DNA of 64,000 nucleotides from Ruminococcus flavefaciens. GTDB taxonomy: Bacteria > Bacillota > Clostridia > Oscillospirales > Ruminococcaceae. Under the pieces are notes generated by a model. The model saw only the letters and a list, made by a program, of their open reading frames with translations. It was not told where the DNA came from and made no database searches. The stretch is from contig NZ_UETD01000011.1 in NCBI RefSeq assembly GCF_900116855.1, positions 131,607 to 195,606 of the forward strand, written 5' to 3'. Within the stretch, counting starts at the first letter, position 1; the number at the start of each line of letters is the position of its first letter. This document shows, piece after piece, positions 34,284 through 42,745 of the stretch. Made by a program: the position numbers and the translations under genes.

Positions 34284-36233
34284 TCATGTGGCAGGAACGA
34301 GAGACTGTCTCAGGTGGAGAAGGTACTCCTGAATGAAGAGAGCGTCATTTGAGGTAAGTCCTACTGTGGACTTGTCAACGTCGCCGTTGAGTCTGCCCTG
34401 ATCTGTAACAGCATACTTGTTGGGGCTTGCGAGGGTCTGCATGATGAGGATAGCGTCAGCCAGCTCAACAGTTCCGTCGCAGTTTGTATCGCCCCAGTCG
34501 GTCACACTGGGAGGAGCAGTAGTTGTGGTGGTAGTAGTCGTAGTTGTTGTAGTAGTGGTCGTTGTGGTAGTTGTAGTAGTCTCGGGAATGTAGTAGTATA
34601 CCTCAACATTTTTAACGGTAATGGTGTCAGCTTCACCGTAGTAATAGCCGAATACAACATTTCCGTCGGGATTAACGATATTAGCGTCATCAGCGGTCTT
34701 GCCTGCTACCTTGTCGGGGAGTATCCACATGATCTCAGCGGACTTTCCTGCGCCGAGGACAACAGAGTTAACAGGCTCCTGATACCAGTAATCATCAGCT
34801 TCGCTGGTAGTTCCTGTACCTGTGCCGTATACGAGCTTCTTGATTTCCTTGCTTGCGGATACGTCGAAGCGGATAGCATAGACGTCCATGTCGGACTCGA
34901 TACCGAGGTCGTCGTAGCCTATCTCAAAGTTCTTCTTGCTGTCAGAAGAAGCTGTGCAGTCGAGAGTCTTTGACTGTGTTGTCTTGGAAGAAGCTGTATA
35001 GGGGATAGTCTTTGTAACTGTATATGTGAGGGCAGCGCTTGTGATGGTAACGGGATCGGAAGATGTGATCTCGGTATACTTTGAAGCGTCCTTGGTTCCA
35101 TACCAGAACTGGAAGCCGATAGAGTCATACGAATGGTGTGTCTGATCCTTCTGAACCTCAGCAGGAACGTCCCAGATACACTCGATATACTTGCCTGCGC
35201 CCTCGAGAGTTGTACCCTCTCCGATCTCGCTTATACCGAATTCAACGCCTGCGTCCTCGAACTCCTCCTTGGACTCGGCACCCATTTCGTTGTACCAGTA
35301 GCCTGCATCGTCCTTGCCGTCTATGATACCTCTCTTTGCGTACTCTGTATCGGAGGGAGAGCCCATGGCAACGTTTGTGCCGCAGCCGTACATGAACTTG
35401 TCAACATCGTAATCGGCTTCTACAACAACGTAGAGCGACTCGATGGTGATATCGTCGCTTGAGGGAACACCGAAGTCCTCATACTTGAACTTGTGGCTGT
35501 TGATGGGATCGCTCTCGTCGGGAGTAACGCCCTTTTCTGCATAATAGTCCTCATCGTAGCCTACTGTCAGGTCATAGTCGAGCTCGTCGAGCTGCTTTGT
35601 AACAGTAGCACTGATGGTAGCTGTGCCGTCCTTGTTGTCCTTGAAGCTCCATGAACCGCTCTTCTTGTTCTTGGACTCAACGCCTGATGAACTGCCCGGT
35701 GAAGATGAGGAGCTTCCGCCGTCGAATTCAACGCCTGTGAGCTTAACGGTATTGTCAACCATGTCACCCTTTGAGTTATCCCAGTGTGCGGAGTAGTAGC
35801 ATCTGAACTCAAACTTTCCGCCGGGCTTTGCGCCTGCCTTGGAGAGATCGATGGTGATGGTGCTGGACGCCTTATCCAGCTTGCAGGCTGAGCCCTCAGC
35901 CTCTGATCCGTCTACCCACTTGCCGCTCTTGTCAAGCTCCAGCCAGTAAGGAGATTCCTGAGTAGAACAGCCGAAGCCGTATGAGAAGCTCTGTCCGGCA
36001 TAGCTGGTATCAAGAGTGAAGGTAACCGAATCCGCGCCGTCATCGGGGATAGTTCCCTCGTAGACAGAGTCTACCTTCATTGTCTGTGAAACTCCAACGT
36101 TTTCTGAAACTACAGAGAGGTCAGGCATGGTGGTGACTGCATTTGCGGGAGCCGCATATGCAGGGAGCATAGCAGCTGCCATAGTGAGGCTTACGACAGA
36201 AGCTCTGATCCTTCGTGAGAGGTTGTTTTTCAT
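34284..36233 (-). CDS. Secreted dockerin protein with tandem beta-sandwich modules (putative cellulose-binding)
   Basis: 649 residues. Signal peptide (about 1-32), then an all-beta domain (about 40-170), a Ser/Gly linker, and two further beta-rich modules (about 195-405 and 410-555) sharing features such as VDKFMYGCGTN / IKKLVYGTGTG and GAGKYIECIW / GAGKSAEIMW. A run of 21 threonines leads to a dockerin nearly identical to that of the 25042-26964 cellulase. No catalytic motif is seen. The layout recalls non-catalytic cellulose-binding ruminococcal proteins such as CttA; that link is an inference. AAAGGATG precedes the ATG. Confidence 0.78.
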   Translation of the reverse strand: MKNNLSRRIRASVVSLTMAAAMLPAYAAPANAVTTMPDLSVVSENVGVSQTMKVDSVYEGTIPDDGADSVTFTLDTSYAGQSFSYGFGCSTQESPYWLELDKSGKWVDGSEAEGSACKLDKASSTITIDLSKAGAKPGGKFEFRCYYSAHWDNSKGDMVDNTVKLTGVEFDGGSSSSSPGSSSGVESKNKKSGSWSFKDNKDGTATISATVTKQLDELDYDLTVGYDEDYYAEKGVTPDESDPINSHKFKYEDFGVPSSDDITIESLYVVVEADYDVDKFMYGCGTNVAMGSPSDTEYAKRGIIDGKDDAGYWYNEMGAESKEEFEDAGVEFGISEIGEGTTLEGAGKYIECIWDVPAEVQKDQTHHSYDSIGFQFWYGTKDASKYTEITSSDPVTITSAALTYTVTKTIPYTASSKTTQSKTLDCTASSDSKKNFEIGYDDLGIESDMDVYAIRFDVSASKEIKKLVYGTGTGTTSEADDYWYQEPVNSVVLGAGKSAEIMWILPDKVAGKTADDANIVNPDGNVVFGYYYGEADTITVKNVEVYYYIPETTTTTTTTTTTTTTTTTTTTTAPPSVTDWGDTNCDGTVELADAILIMQTLASPNKYAVTDQGRLNGDVDKSTVGLTSNDALFIQEYLLHLRQSLVPAT

Positions 36234-36418
36234 TGCTTATCATCCTTTCAGAAAAAAATAAAAAATAAGGGTGTGCAAAAGAATTTGTACAGGGTCATTA
36301 TAACACGTTTATAAAGGCTAAATGTTAATAAACTGTTAAAATATGGTCAAAATCGGTATAAACAATAAATATGTTGTTAATTATTTGTGAATATTAACAA
36401 CATATAGTTTGCATATAT

Positions 36419-36453
36419 AAAAGCTCCGCCGTATTTTTATACAGCGGAGCTTT
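36419..36453 (-). terminator. Terminator of cdaR
   Basis: Stem AAAGCTCCGC...GCGGAGCTTT (36419-36453), T-run on the minus strand. The sequence from about 36454 to the next upstream gene is AT-rich without a gene. Confidence 0.75.
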
Positions 36454-36456
36454 GTA

Positions 36457-37803
36457 TCATCCTGTTTTTGTTGTTGTAGTATTGCTGCTTCCCGCAGCCT
36501 GAGTGGTCATGCCCTCCTTCAGGGTCTTTTTGATGTTCACCGTGGAACTGGTCACGGACCATATATTGTTGTACTTGCTGCATGATACCGTTACTGCATA
36601 GGGGAACTGATCCATTGAATCGTCTGCTCCCAGCAGGTTGACCTCCACGTCGAGGTCGGCGGCGGTCACTTCATTAACTATGTCCGCAGGACCGACGATC
36701 TTCACCAGAAGCTGCTGAGTGAGAACGGTGTAATCATAATTCTCATGTGGAGCATTGGTGGTATGGATATTATTGTTTGTGACGGTCAGATCCCGTGATG
36801 CAAGCCCTTCGCTGTTCAGCGAGATATTGATGGTATCCGTATCCGACATATTTGTGATGTTGGTTCCCATGAGAAGATTGGATATGAGCACATCCTTGGA
36901 GAAGCCTATGTCCAGTTCACTTATCCTGAGCTTGAGATCGATCTTGTCAGGAAGCTTGGTTTCGGTGTTGTTAGTGGCTAATATCGCTGTCTCGGGAGTG
37001 ATAGTGAAGTTGAGACAGTCTGTATCAAAGCCCGACGGAGCGTCAACTATCTGCGGTACGAATTTGACTGTCTTCTGAGTGAGCACGGGGATATTCATGT
37101 TAACGATAGGCGGATCAAATGTCAGCTTATCGGAGCTGATCTGTGTTCCGTCCTCGGAGAAGAGCTGATACTCGTCACTGTTGAGGCTGTAGGAGCTGTC
37201 GAGGGTCTTTTCCAGATTTGATACCGCATAGCATTCTGCGATGCTTGCCAGCTTTGAGGCAGGTCCCTTTATGTTGACCTCACCGGGCTCACAGGTGATA
37301 TCTGCACTGTTGATAGCCTTGTTCTCGCCGCCCGAGATATTGGGCACCTTTGCCTTCAGCACAAATGCCTTGGTCTCATAGTTATCCAGCTCTACTCTTA
37401 CGGTGGAGGGCGATATGTTCAGATTGGATATCTCCGCATCATTGGTGCTTTCCACCTTGATATTAAGGGTGTAGACTCCCGGTGTGGTTATATTTTTGAA
37501 GTCGATGGAAGCCTTCAGCGAGTCGGAGCTGATACGGTTATAGTCGGTACGGCTGCAATCCAGACTGACGCTGATGTGATCCACGTTGCACTCGATGACC
37601 GACAGACCGCTGTCAGCAGCGGCAGTGCCGCTTATATCCCGTGAAAGGGCAATGTTGGAAATATGCTTTGAGTCGGAGGGGTACTTGGTCATAGCGATGA
37701 TGAACCAGCTTGCGATGGCGCATACAAATGCTATGAGGAGGAGCATTGCGTTGCTCCGTGCCTCCTTGATATTGCGTTTGGTGATATTTTTTAGTATGCT
37801 CAT
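36457..37803 (-). CDS. cdaR: YbbR-domain protein, CdaA regulator
   Basis: 448 residues. One N-terminal transmembrane helix (about 18-38), then about four extracellular YbbR repeats (for example VIECNVDHISVSLDCSRTDYNRIS, GEVNIKGPASKLASI, VKIVGPADIVNEV). YbbR/CdaR binds and regulates the diadenylate cyclase CdaA in Firmicutes. Its ATG overlaps the cdaA stop by 4 nt and has GGAGG upstream, giving tight translational coupling. A short Thr-rich C-terminal tail is present. glmM, the usual third gene of the operon, is absent here. Confidence 0.9.
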   Translation of the reverse strand: MSILKNITKRNIKEARSNAMLLLIAFVCAIASWFIIAMTKYPSDSKHISNIALSRDISGTAAADSGLSVIECNVDHISVSLDCSRTDYNRISSDSLKASIDFKNITTPGVYTLNIKVESTNDAEISNLNISPSTVRVELDNYETKAFVLKAKVPNISGGENKAINSADITCEPGEVNIKGPASKLASIAECYAVSNLEKTLDSSYSLNSDEYQLFSEDGTQISSDKLTFDPPIVNMNIPVLTQKTVKFVPQIVDAPSGFDTDCLNFTITPETAILATNNTETKLPDKIDLKLRISELDIGFSKDVLISNLLMGTNITNMSDTDTINISLNSEGLASRDLTVTNNNIHTTNAPHENYDYTVLTQQLLVKIVGPADIVNEVTAADLDVEVNLLGADDSMDQFPYAVTVSCSKYNNIWSVTSSTVNIKKTLKEGMTTQAAGSSNTTTTKTG

Positions 37804-38687
37804 TTTTTCTTCCTCCTTTCGGAGCGCGAAGAAAACGGCTTCTTTCTGCCGATGGATATCTCTGTCTTGTCGTTGAAGATCTGCTCCTCAAGGAGTACCT
37901 TCAGCTTGTCGTGGGTGTAGTCTCTGGTGAGCTCACCGTTGATGGCAACGGATATCTGTCCTGTCTCCTCGGAGACAACGATAACTATGGCATCTGAGTT
38001 CTCGCTCATGCCGATTGCGGCTCTGTGGCGTGAACCCAGCTTCTTGTTTATGAGCGCGTCCTTGGCAGGCTTTGGAAGGAAGCAGGCTGCGGCGAGAATG
38101 ATACCGTCGCGCATTATTACAGCTCCGTCATGGAGGGGAGTCTTGGGATAGAAGATGTTACCGAAGACCTCCTTGCTGGGAGTTGCGTTTAATATGGTGC
38201 CTGTTTCTATCTGCTCACCGAGACGGACCTGTCTTTCAACGACTATGAGAGCACCTGTGCAGGTGGCAGAAAGCTCCACACAGGAGTCACAGATAGCATC
38301 TATTGCAGGTGCCCATTTCTGCTTCAGCTCGTCACTGTTCTGACCGAGACCAAAGAGGCGGATGCCGAATTTGCTTCTGCCCGCTTTTTCGAGAGCTCTT
38401 CTCAGCTCGGGCTGGAAGAGGATTATCATTGCGAGGACACCCATGCTCAGCGCGTTCTGGAGCAGGTAGCTGACTACCTTCAGACCGATGGCTTTGCTGA
38501 CGAAATATCCTGCAACGAGGAAGATTATACCTTTTACGAGCTGACCTGCGCGGGTCTCCCGTATAAGCTTCAGCAGCAGATAGATAACGTAGGTAAGGAT
38601 AAGAACATCGAGGACGTCGATGGGCTTGAACGTTGATATGACGCTGAGAAAAGCGTCAAGCACCTGCTGTGGTGAAGAATGGAACAT
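37800..38687 (-). CDS. cdaA: Diadenylate cyclase CdaA (c-di-AMP synthase)
   Basis: 295 residues from ATG 38687 (GAGGGGG with 8-nt spacing; an in-frame GTG at 38696 directly abuts the RBS). Three N-terminal transmembrane helices, then a DAC (DisA_N) domain with the active-site motifs DGAVIM and GSRHRAAIG. Makes c-di-AMP from two ATP, controlling potassium and cell-wall homeostasis. It pairs with cdaR downstream. A 22-bp perfect palindrome lies in its leader. Confidence 0.95.
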   Translation of the reverse strand: MFHSSPQQVLDAFLSVISTFKPIDVLDVLILTYVIYLLLKLIRETRAGQLVKGIIFLVAGYFVSKAIGLKVVSYLLQNALSMGVLAMIILFQPELRRALEKAGRSKFGIRLFGLGQNSDELKQKWAPAIDAICDSCVELSATCTGALIVVERQVRLGEQIETGTILNATPSKEVFGNIFYPKTPLHDGAVIMRDGIILAAACFLPKPAKDALINKKLGSRHRAAIGMSENSDAIVIVVSEETGQISVAINGELTRDYTHDKLKVLLEEQIFNDKTEISIGRKKPFSSRSERRKKK

Positions 38688-38748
38688 ATACTGCACCCCC
38701 TCGGGGAAAAATTACACACATTTACTTTAAACATTTATCTATGATATG

Positions 38749-38770
38749 TATGAGGACAGCTGTCCTCATA
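38749..38770. promoter_or_regulatory. 22-bp perfect palindrome in the cdaA leader
   Basis: TATGAGGACAG followed directly by its reverse complement. It sits about 20-40 nt downstream of the predicted start site and lacks a T-run, so an operator is more likely than a terminator. Confidence 0.5.
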
Positions 38771-38797
38771 GCAGACTGCGCAATACTGCATACTATT

Positions 38798-38825
38798 ATT
38801 GTACCACAAATTCAGATAATTTCAA
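38798..38825 (-). promoter_or_regulatory. Promoter of cdaA-cdaR
   Basis: Reverse-strand TTGAAA (38820-38825), 16-nt spacer, TACAAT (38798-38803). Confidence 0.6.
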
Positions 38826-38832
38826 TAGTTTT

Positions 38833-39969
38833 TTACGAATTTGGTAAATTTTTCAATGTTTTAACATTGTATACAAGCTTTCTGACTTCCTCCTCCGTGT
38901 TGAAGACCGAGGGCGCGAAGCGTACAGTGCCGCCTTTTGTGCCAAGGGTGGCGTGAGCAAGGGCTGCACAGTGATAGCCTGCACGGAGGCAGAAGCCCCG
39001 TTCCGACAGCAGCTCCGCTGCCGCCTCGGATGTGAAGCCCTCTGTATTGAATGAGACTATGGGAGCGTATTCCGCAGCGGCGTCACGATAGACCGTGACG
39101 CCCTCCGTGCCCTCAAGCCCCTCGATGAACAGCCTGCAAAGCCGCTCCTCATGGGCGCGGAGCCTGTTCATGCCGTAGGTGCCGATGAAGCCTATGCCTG
39201 CCCCTACGGTGACTGCGCCGATAACGTTGGGCGTGCCGCTTTCAAGGCTGTCGGGGAGGATAGACGGCTGAAAAAGGCTCAGTGAATTGCTTCCCGTGCC
39301 GCCCTGCATTATGGGCGTTATGGGGTACTGTCCGTCGGTGATGAGCAGTCCTGTGCCCGTAATTCCGTAGAGTCCCTTGTGACCTGCGGTGCAGAGGATG
39401 TTTATGCCGTCGGAAAGCTTTATATCATATATGCCGCAGGCCTGTGCGCCGTCGGCAATGAAGCAGATGCCGTTTTCGCGGCAGAGCTGCCCTATTTCCT
39501 TGTATGGGAGAAGCTGACCCGTGACGTTGGAGGCAATGGTGCATACCACCGCTCGGGTGTCGCTGCGTATGAGCCTGCGGAAGCTTTCAATGGTACGCTC
39601 GCTGTCGGGAAAGACCTCCGCAACGGACAGCGTGACCTGCTTTTTCATGGCGAGTGCGACTGCAGGACGGGCAGCGGAGTTGTGCTCCATGCTGCTGATA
39701 ATGATGTGACCGCCCTCGGACATTACTCCCTGTATCGCCATATTCAGCGCGTGGGTGCAGTTCAGTGTGAACACGGTGTTCTCGGGAGCTGCTCCGAAGA
39801 AGGCGGCAGCGGTCTCGCGGGCGGAATACAGCGCCTCGGAAGTCCGCATGGCAAGCTCATGACCGCCTCTGCCTGCGTTTCCGCCGAAGGACTTTATGGC
39901 TCCGGCAGCTGCACGGCGGACGGAAAGGGGCTTGGGAAAGGTGGTGGCAGCGTTGTCAAAGTTTATCAT
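38833..39969 (-). CDS. Cysteine desulfurase-like class V aminotransferase
   Basis: 378 residues from ATG 39969 (GGAGGTG 6 nt upstream). PLP-dependent: NFDNAATTFPKP at the start, the Schiff-base lysine in CTAGHKGLYG, and a catalytic-type cysteine in RAGYHCAALAH as in SufS-class desulfurases. Likely removes sulfur (or selenium) from cysteine or selenocysteine to a carrier. It overlaps the DUF3343 gene by 14 nt, matching the common pairing of this desulfurase subgroup with DUF3343 carriers. Confidence 0.88.
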   Translation of the reverse strand: MINFDNAATTFPKPLSVRRAAAGAIKSFGGNAGRGGHELAMRTSEALYSARETAAAFFGAAPENTVFTLNCTHALNMAIQGVMSEGGHIIISSMEHNSAARPAVALAMKKQVTLSVAEVFPDSERTIESFRRLIRSDTRAVVCTIASNVTGQLLPYKEIGQLCRENGICFIADGAQACGIYDIKLSDGINILCTAGHKGLYGITGTGLLITDGQYPITPIMQGGTGSNSLSLFQPSILPDSLESGTPNVIGAVTVGAGIGFIGTYGMNRLRAHEERLCRLFIEGLEGTEGVTVYRDAAAEYAPIVSFNTEGFTSEAAAELLSERGFCLRAGYHCAALAHATLGTKGGTVRFAPSVFNTEEEVRKLVYNVKTLKNLPNS

Positions 39970-40198
39970 CGTCAGCACCTCCGCCCCTGACAGAATAGGG
40001 GACAGCGTATCCCGTGAGGAGCCTTTCCGCTCCTTCGCAGCTGCCGTTTATCAGCACCGAGAAGCCGCAGCCCTCCGAGGAGGTCTTTTCGCGGCGTCTT
40101 ATCCTGCACGGGTAGCCCCTTGCCCTCAGAAGCCGCTGTGCCTTGACCGCATAGGTGTAGGAGGGCATATCAAGAATGCAAATTTTCAGAAGTATCAC
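39956..40198 (-). CDS. DUF3343 putative sulfur/selenium carrier-like protein
   Basis: 80 residues. The pattern CILDMPSYTYAVKAQRLLRARGYPCRIRRR followed by CGFSVLI fits DUF3343, small proteins with a ferredoxin-like fold found beside cysteine desulfurase and selenium genes. GTG start at 40198 is tentative because no strong RBS is seen. Cys residues at the PCR and GCGF positions could be functional. Stop overlaps the desulfurase start, so the two are translationally coupled. Confidence 0.7.
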   Translation of the reverse strand: MILLKICILDMPSYTYAVKAQRLLRARGYPCRIRRREKTSSEGCGFSVLINGSCEGAERLLTGYAVPYSVRGGGADDDKL

Positions 40199-40321
40199 CC
40201 CTGTCTGCTGCGTATTGCGCAGTGGCAGTATCTGCGGTACAGTATATTATATGACAAAAGAGGAAGCAGTGATATTTCAGCTGTGATGCTAATGTTAAAT
40301 GAAAAAAATATCTAAACCTAC

Positions 40322-40350
40322 TTGACAAGTGTGTGTTGTGGTGCTATAAT
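40322..40350 (+). promoter_or_regulatory. Promoter of the trp operon
   Basis: TTGACA (40322-40327), 17-nt spacer, TATAAT (40345-40350): full consensus. Confidence 0.9.
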
Positions 40351-40356
40351 GGTTAA

Positions 40357-40647
40357 AAATCAAACCGATGACGCGGAGATAAAGTTAATTATGATTCCAC
40401 AGAGAGCCTGCGGTGCTGAGAGTCAGGCGAAAAACAGATTAGCAAATGGACCGCCGAGGGTGCAGTCAAATGGGCTTTGCACAGTGATGTGCCTGCTCAG
40501 AGTATTCTGCAACGTAAGGATGTGCGTTAATCATCAGGGATATGATAGTATCCTGCAAAGCGCACGGCTATGCCGTGAATCAAGGTGGTACCGCGGATAG
40601 AATTATTCGTCCTTGACAGATCATATTGGTCTGTCAGGGACTTTTTT
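40357..40647 (+). promoter_or_regulatory. T-box riboswitch, tRNA-Trp specific
   Basis: Long leader ending in the T-box AAGGTGGTACCGCGG (40582-40596) and an intrinsic terminator (stem 40609-40641, TTTTTT 40642-40647). Stem I landmarks are present: AGAGAG near 40400, CTGAGAG near 40417, and the specifier region AGCAAATGGACC (about 40441-40452), where TGG is the Trp codon. Uncharged tRNA-Trp pairs with the specifier and T-box, preventing termination so that trpE and downstream genes are transcribed. Specifier choice is by position and by the downstream genes. Confidence 0.92.
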
Positions 40648-40678
40648 ATTGCCCTGACAGGTCACGGAGGTGCTTTTT

Positions 40679-42145
40679 ATGAAGTTTTTACCCGAGCTCA
40701 GCAAGGTCAGAGAAATAGCAGACAGCGGAAAATATGACATTCTTCCCGTAAGCTGCGAGATACTCTCCGACATCTGTACTCCCATCGAGGCGATAATGAT
40801 ACTGAAAAACGTCTCGACCCACTGCTATATGCTGGAATCAGTTGCGGAAAAGGAGAAGTGGGGAAGATACACCTTCCTCGGCTTCGACCCGAAGCTCCAG
40901 ATAACAGCCGCAGGCAATGACCTCACAATTGGCGACGTAAAAATGACTTCAGATGATCCGTCAGTCCAGATAAGACAGATACTTTCAAAATACAAAAGCC
41001 CCAAATTCGACTATCTTCCTCCGTTCACGGGCGGTCTTGCAGGATATTTCTCCTACGACTTCCTCGCCTACTCGGAGAAGACCCTCCGTACCGATGTAAG
41101 CGATACGGAGAACTTCAAGGATGTTGACCTTATGCTTTTCGACAAGGTCATCGCCTTCGACAACTTCCGCCAGAAGCTCATTCTCATCGCCAACATGAGA
41201 CTGGACGAGGGCGAGGCAGGCTACAACAAGGCTAAGCTGGAGCTGCGGCACATGGCTGACCTGCTCAGACACGGGGAGCGCGTAAAGGAGCCCGCAGGCA
41301 GGCTCACAAGCGAGGTCACAGCCCTGTTCAGCAAGGAGCAGTACTGCGATATGGTGGAAAAGGCAAAGGGACATATCCGCGAGGGCGACATCTTCCAGAT
41401 AGTCCTCTCGAACCGTCTCAGCGCAGGCTTTGAGGGAAGTCTCCTCAACACATACAGAGTTCTGAGGACCATAAATCCTTCGCCTTATATGTTCTATTTC
41501 TCGGGAACGGACGTGGAGATAGCAGGTGCTTCTCCCGAGACTCTGGTAAAGCTGGAGGACGGCGTTCTCCACACATTCCCACTTGCAGGCACCCGTCCCA
41601 GAGGAAAGACCGACAAGGAGGACAAGGCTCTTGAAGCTGACCTCCTTGCGGACGAGAAGGAGCTTGCGGAGCATAATATGCTTGTTGACCTCGGCAGGAA
41701 CGACCTTGGCAAGATAAGCAAATTCGGCTCCGTTCAGGTTGAAAAGCTCCACAGCATAGAGCGCTATTCCCACGTTATGCACATCGGTTCTACGGTACGG
41801 GGCGAGATAAGGGAGGAGTTCGACGGCTTTGATGCCGTAAGTGCTGTTCTCCCCGCAGGAACTCTCTCGGGAGCTCCCAAGATTCGCGCCTGTCAGCTCA
41901 TCGCGGAGCTTGAAAACAACAAGCGCGGCATCTACGGCGGCGCAATCGGCTACATCGACTTCACAGGCAATCTTGATACCTGTATCGCTATCCGTATCGC
42001 CTACAAGAAGAACGGCAAGGTCTTTGTGAGAAGCGGAGCAGGAATAGTTGCGGACTCTGTTCCCGAAAAGGAATATCAGGAGTGCATAAACAAGGCGGCG
42101 GCTGTGGTCAACGCCCTTAAAATGGCAGAGGAGGCGGACGAATGA
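40679..42145 (+). CDS. trpE: Anthranilate synthase component I
   Basis: 488 residues from ATG 40679 (GGAGGTG 6 nt upstream). Converts chorismate plus ammonia to anthranilate. The chorismate-binding core is visible: AHIREGDIFQIVLSNR, PSPYMFYF, GASPETLVKLEDG, HTFPLAGTRPRG, DLGRNDLGKIS and GGAIGYIDFTGNLD. The Trp-feedback region LLES-like is seen as CYMLESV near residue 55. It overlaps trpG by 4 nt. Confidence 0.97.
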   Translation: MKFLPELSKVREIADSGKYDILPVSCEILSDICTPIEAIMILKNVSTHCYMLESVAEKEKWGRYTFLGFDPKLQITAAGNDLTIGDVKMTSDDPSVQIRQILSKYKSPKFDYLPPFTGGLAGYFSYDFLAYSEKTLRTDVSDTENFKDVDLMLFDKVIAFDNFRQKLILIANMRLDEGEAGYNKAKLELRHMADLLRHGERVKEPAGRLTSEVTALFSKEQYCDMVEKAKGHIREGDIFQIVLSNRLSAGFEGSLLNTYRVLRTINPSPYMFYFSGTDVEIAGASPETLVKLEDGVLHTFPLAGTRPRGKTDKEDKALEADLLADEKELAEHNMLVDLGRNDLGKISKFGSVQVEKLHSIERYSHVMHIGSTVRGEIREEFDGFDAVSAVLPAGTLSGAPKIRACQLIAELENNKRGIYGGAIGYIDFTGNLDTCIAIRIAYKKNGKVFVRSGAGIVADSVPEKEYQECINKAAAVVNALKMAEEADE

Positions 42146-42708
42146 TTCTTCTCATTGATAATTACGACAGCTTTTCATATAACCTCTATCAGCTCATCGG
42201 TGAGATATGTCCCGATATAAAGGTGATACGCAACGACGAGATGACTGTTGCGGAGATAGAGGAGCTTGCTCCCGACAAAATAATACTCTCCCCGGGACCC
42301 GGACGTCCCGAGGACGCAGGCATTATAATCGAAGCCGCTAAGACGGTGTGCAAAAAGATACCCACACTGGGCGTTTGCCTCGGCCATCAGGCTATATGCG
42401 CCGCCTACGGTGCAACAGTTACCTACGCCAAGGAGCTCATGCACGGCAAGCAGTCCGTTATCAGCTTCATGAACGATTGCCCGCTGTTCAGGGGAATAGA
42501 CGAGGGTGCTCCCGTGGCGAGATACCACTCCCTTGCGGCAGACGCGGCTACACTGCCCGATTGTCTGGAGGTCACAGCTCTTGCCGATGACGGCGAGGTC
42601 ATGGCGGTCCAGCACAGGGAATACCCCATATACGGCGTTCAGTTCCACCCCGAGTCCATCATGACTCCCGACGGAAGGATAATGCTGAAAAACTTTATTG
42701 AGCTTTGA
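42142..42708 (+). CDS. trpG: Anthranilate synthase component II (glutamine amidotransferase)
   Basis: 188 residues. Class I glutamine amidotransferase giving ammonia to TrpE. DNYDSFSYNL at the start, ILSPGPGRPEDAG, the nucleophile Cys in GVCLGHQAI, and the His-Glu pair in FHPESIMTPDG are complete. ATGA overlap with trpE implies translational coupling. It is a stand-alone subunit, not fused to TrpD. Confidence 0.97.
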   Translation: MILLIDNYDSFSYNLYQLIGEICPDIKVIRNDEMTVAEIEELAPDKIILSPGPGRPEDAGIIIEAAKTVCKKIPTLGVCLGHQAICAAYGATVTYAKELMHGKQSVISFMNDCPLFRGIDEGAPVARYHSLAADAATLPDCLEVTALADDGEVMAVQHREYPIYGVQFHPESIMTPDGRIMLKNFIEL

Positions 42709-42745
42709 ATTATTCATTGCCGCAATAAAAAACGAGGTGACAGCT

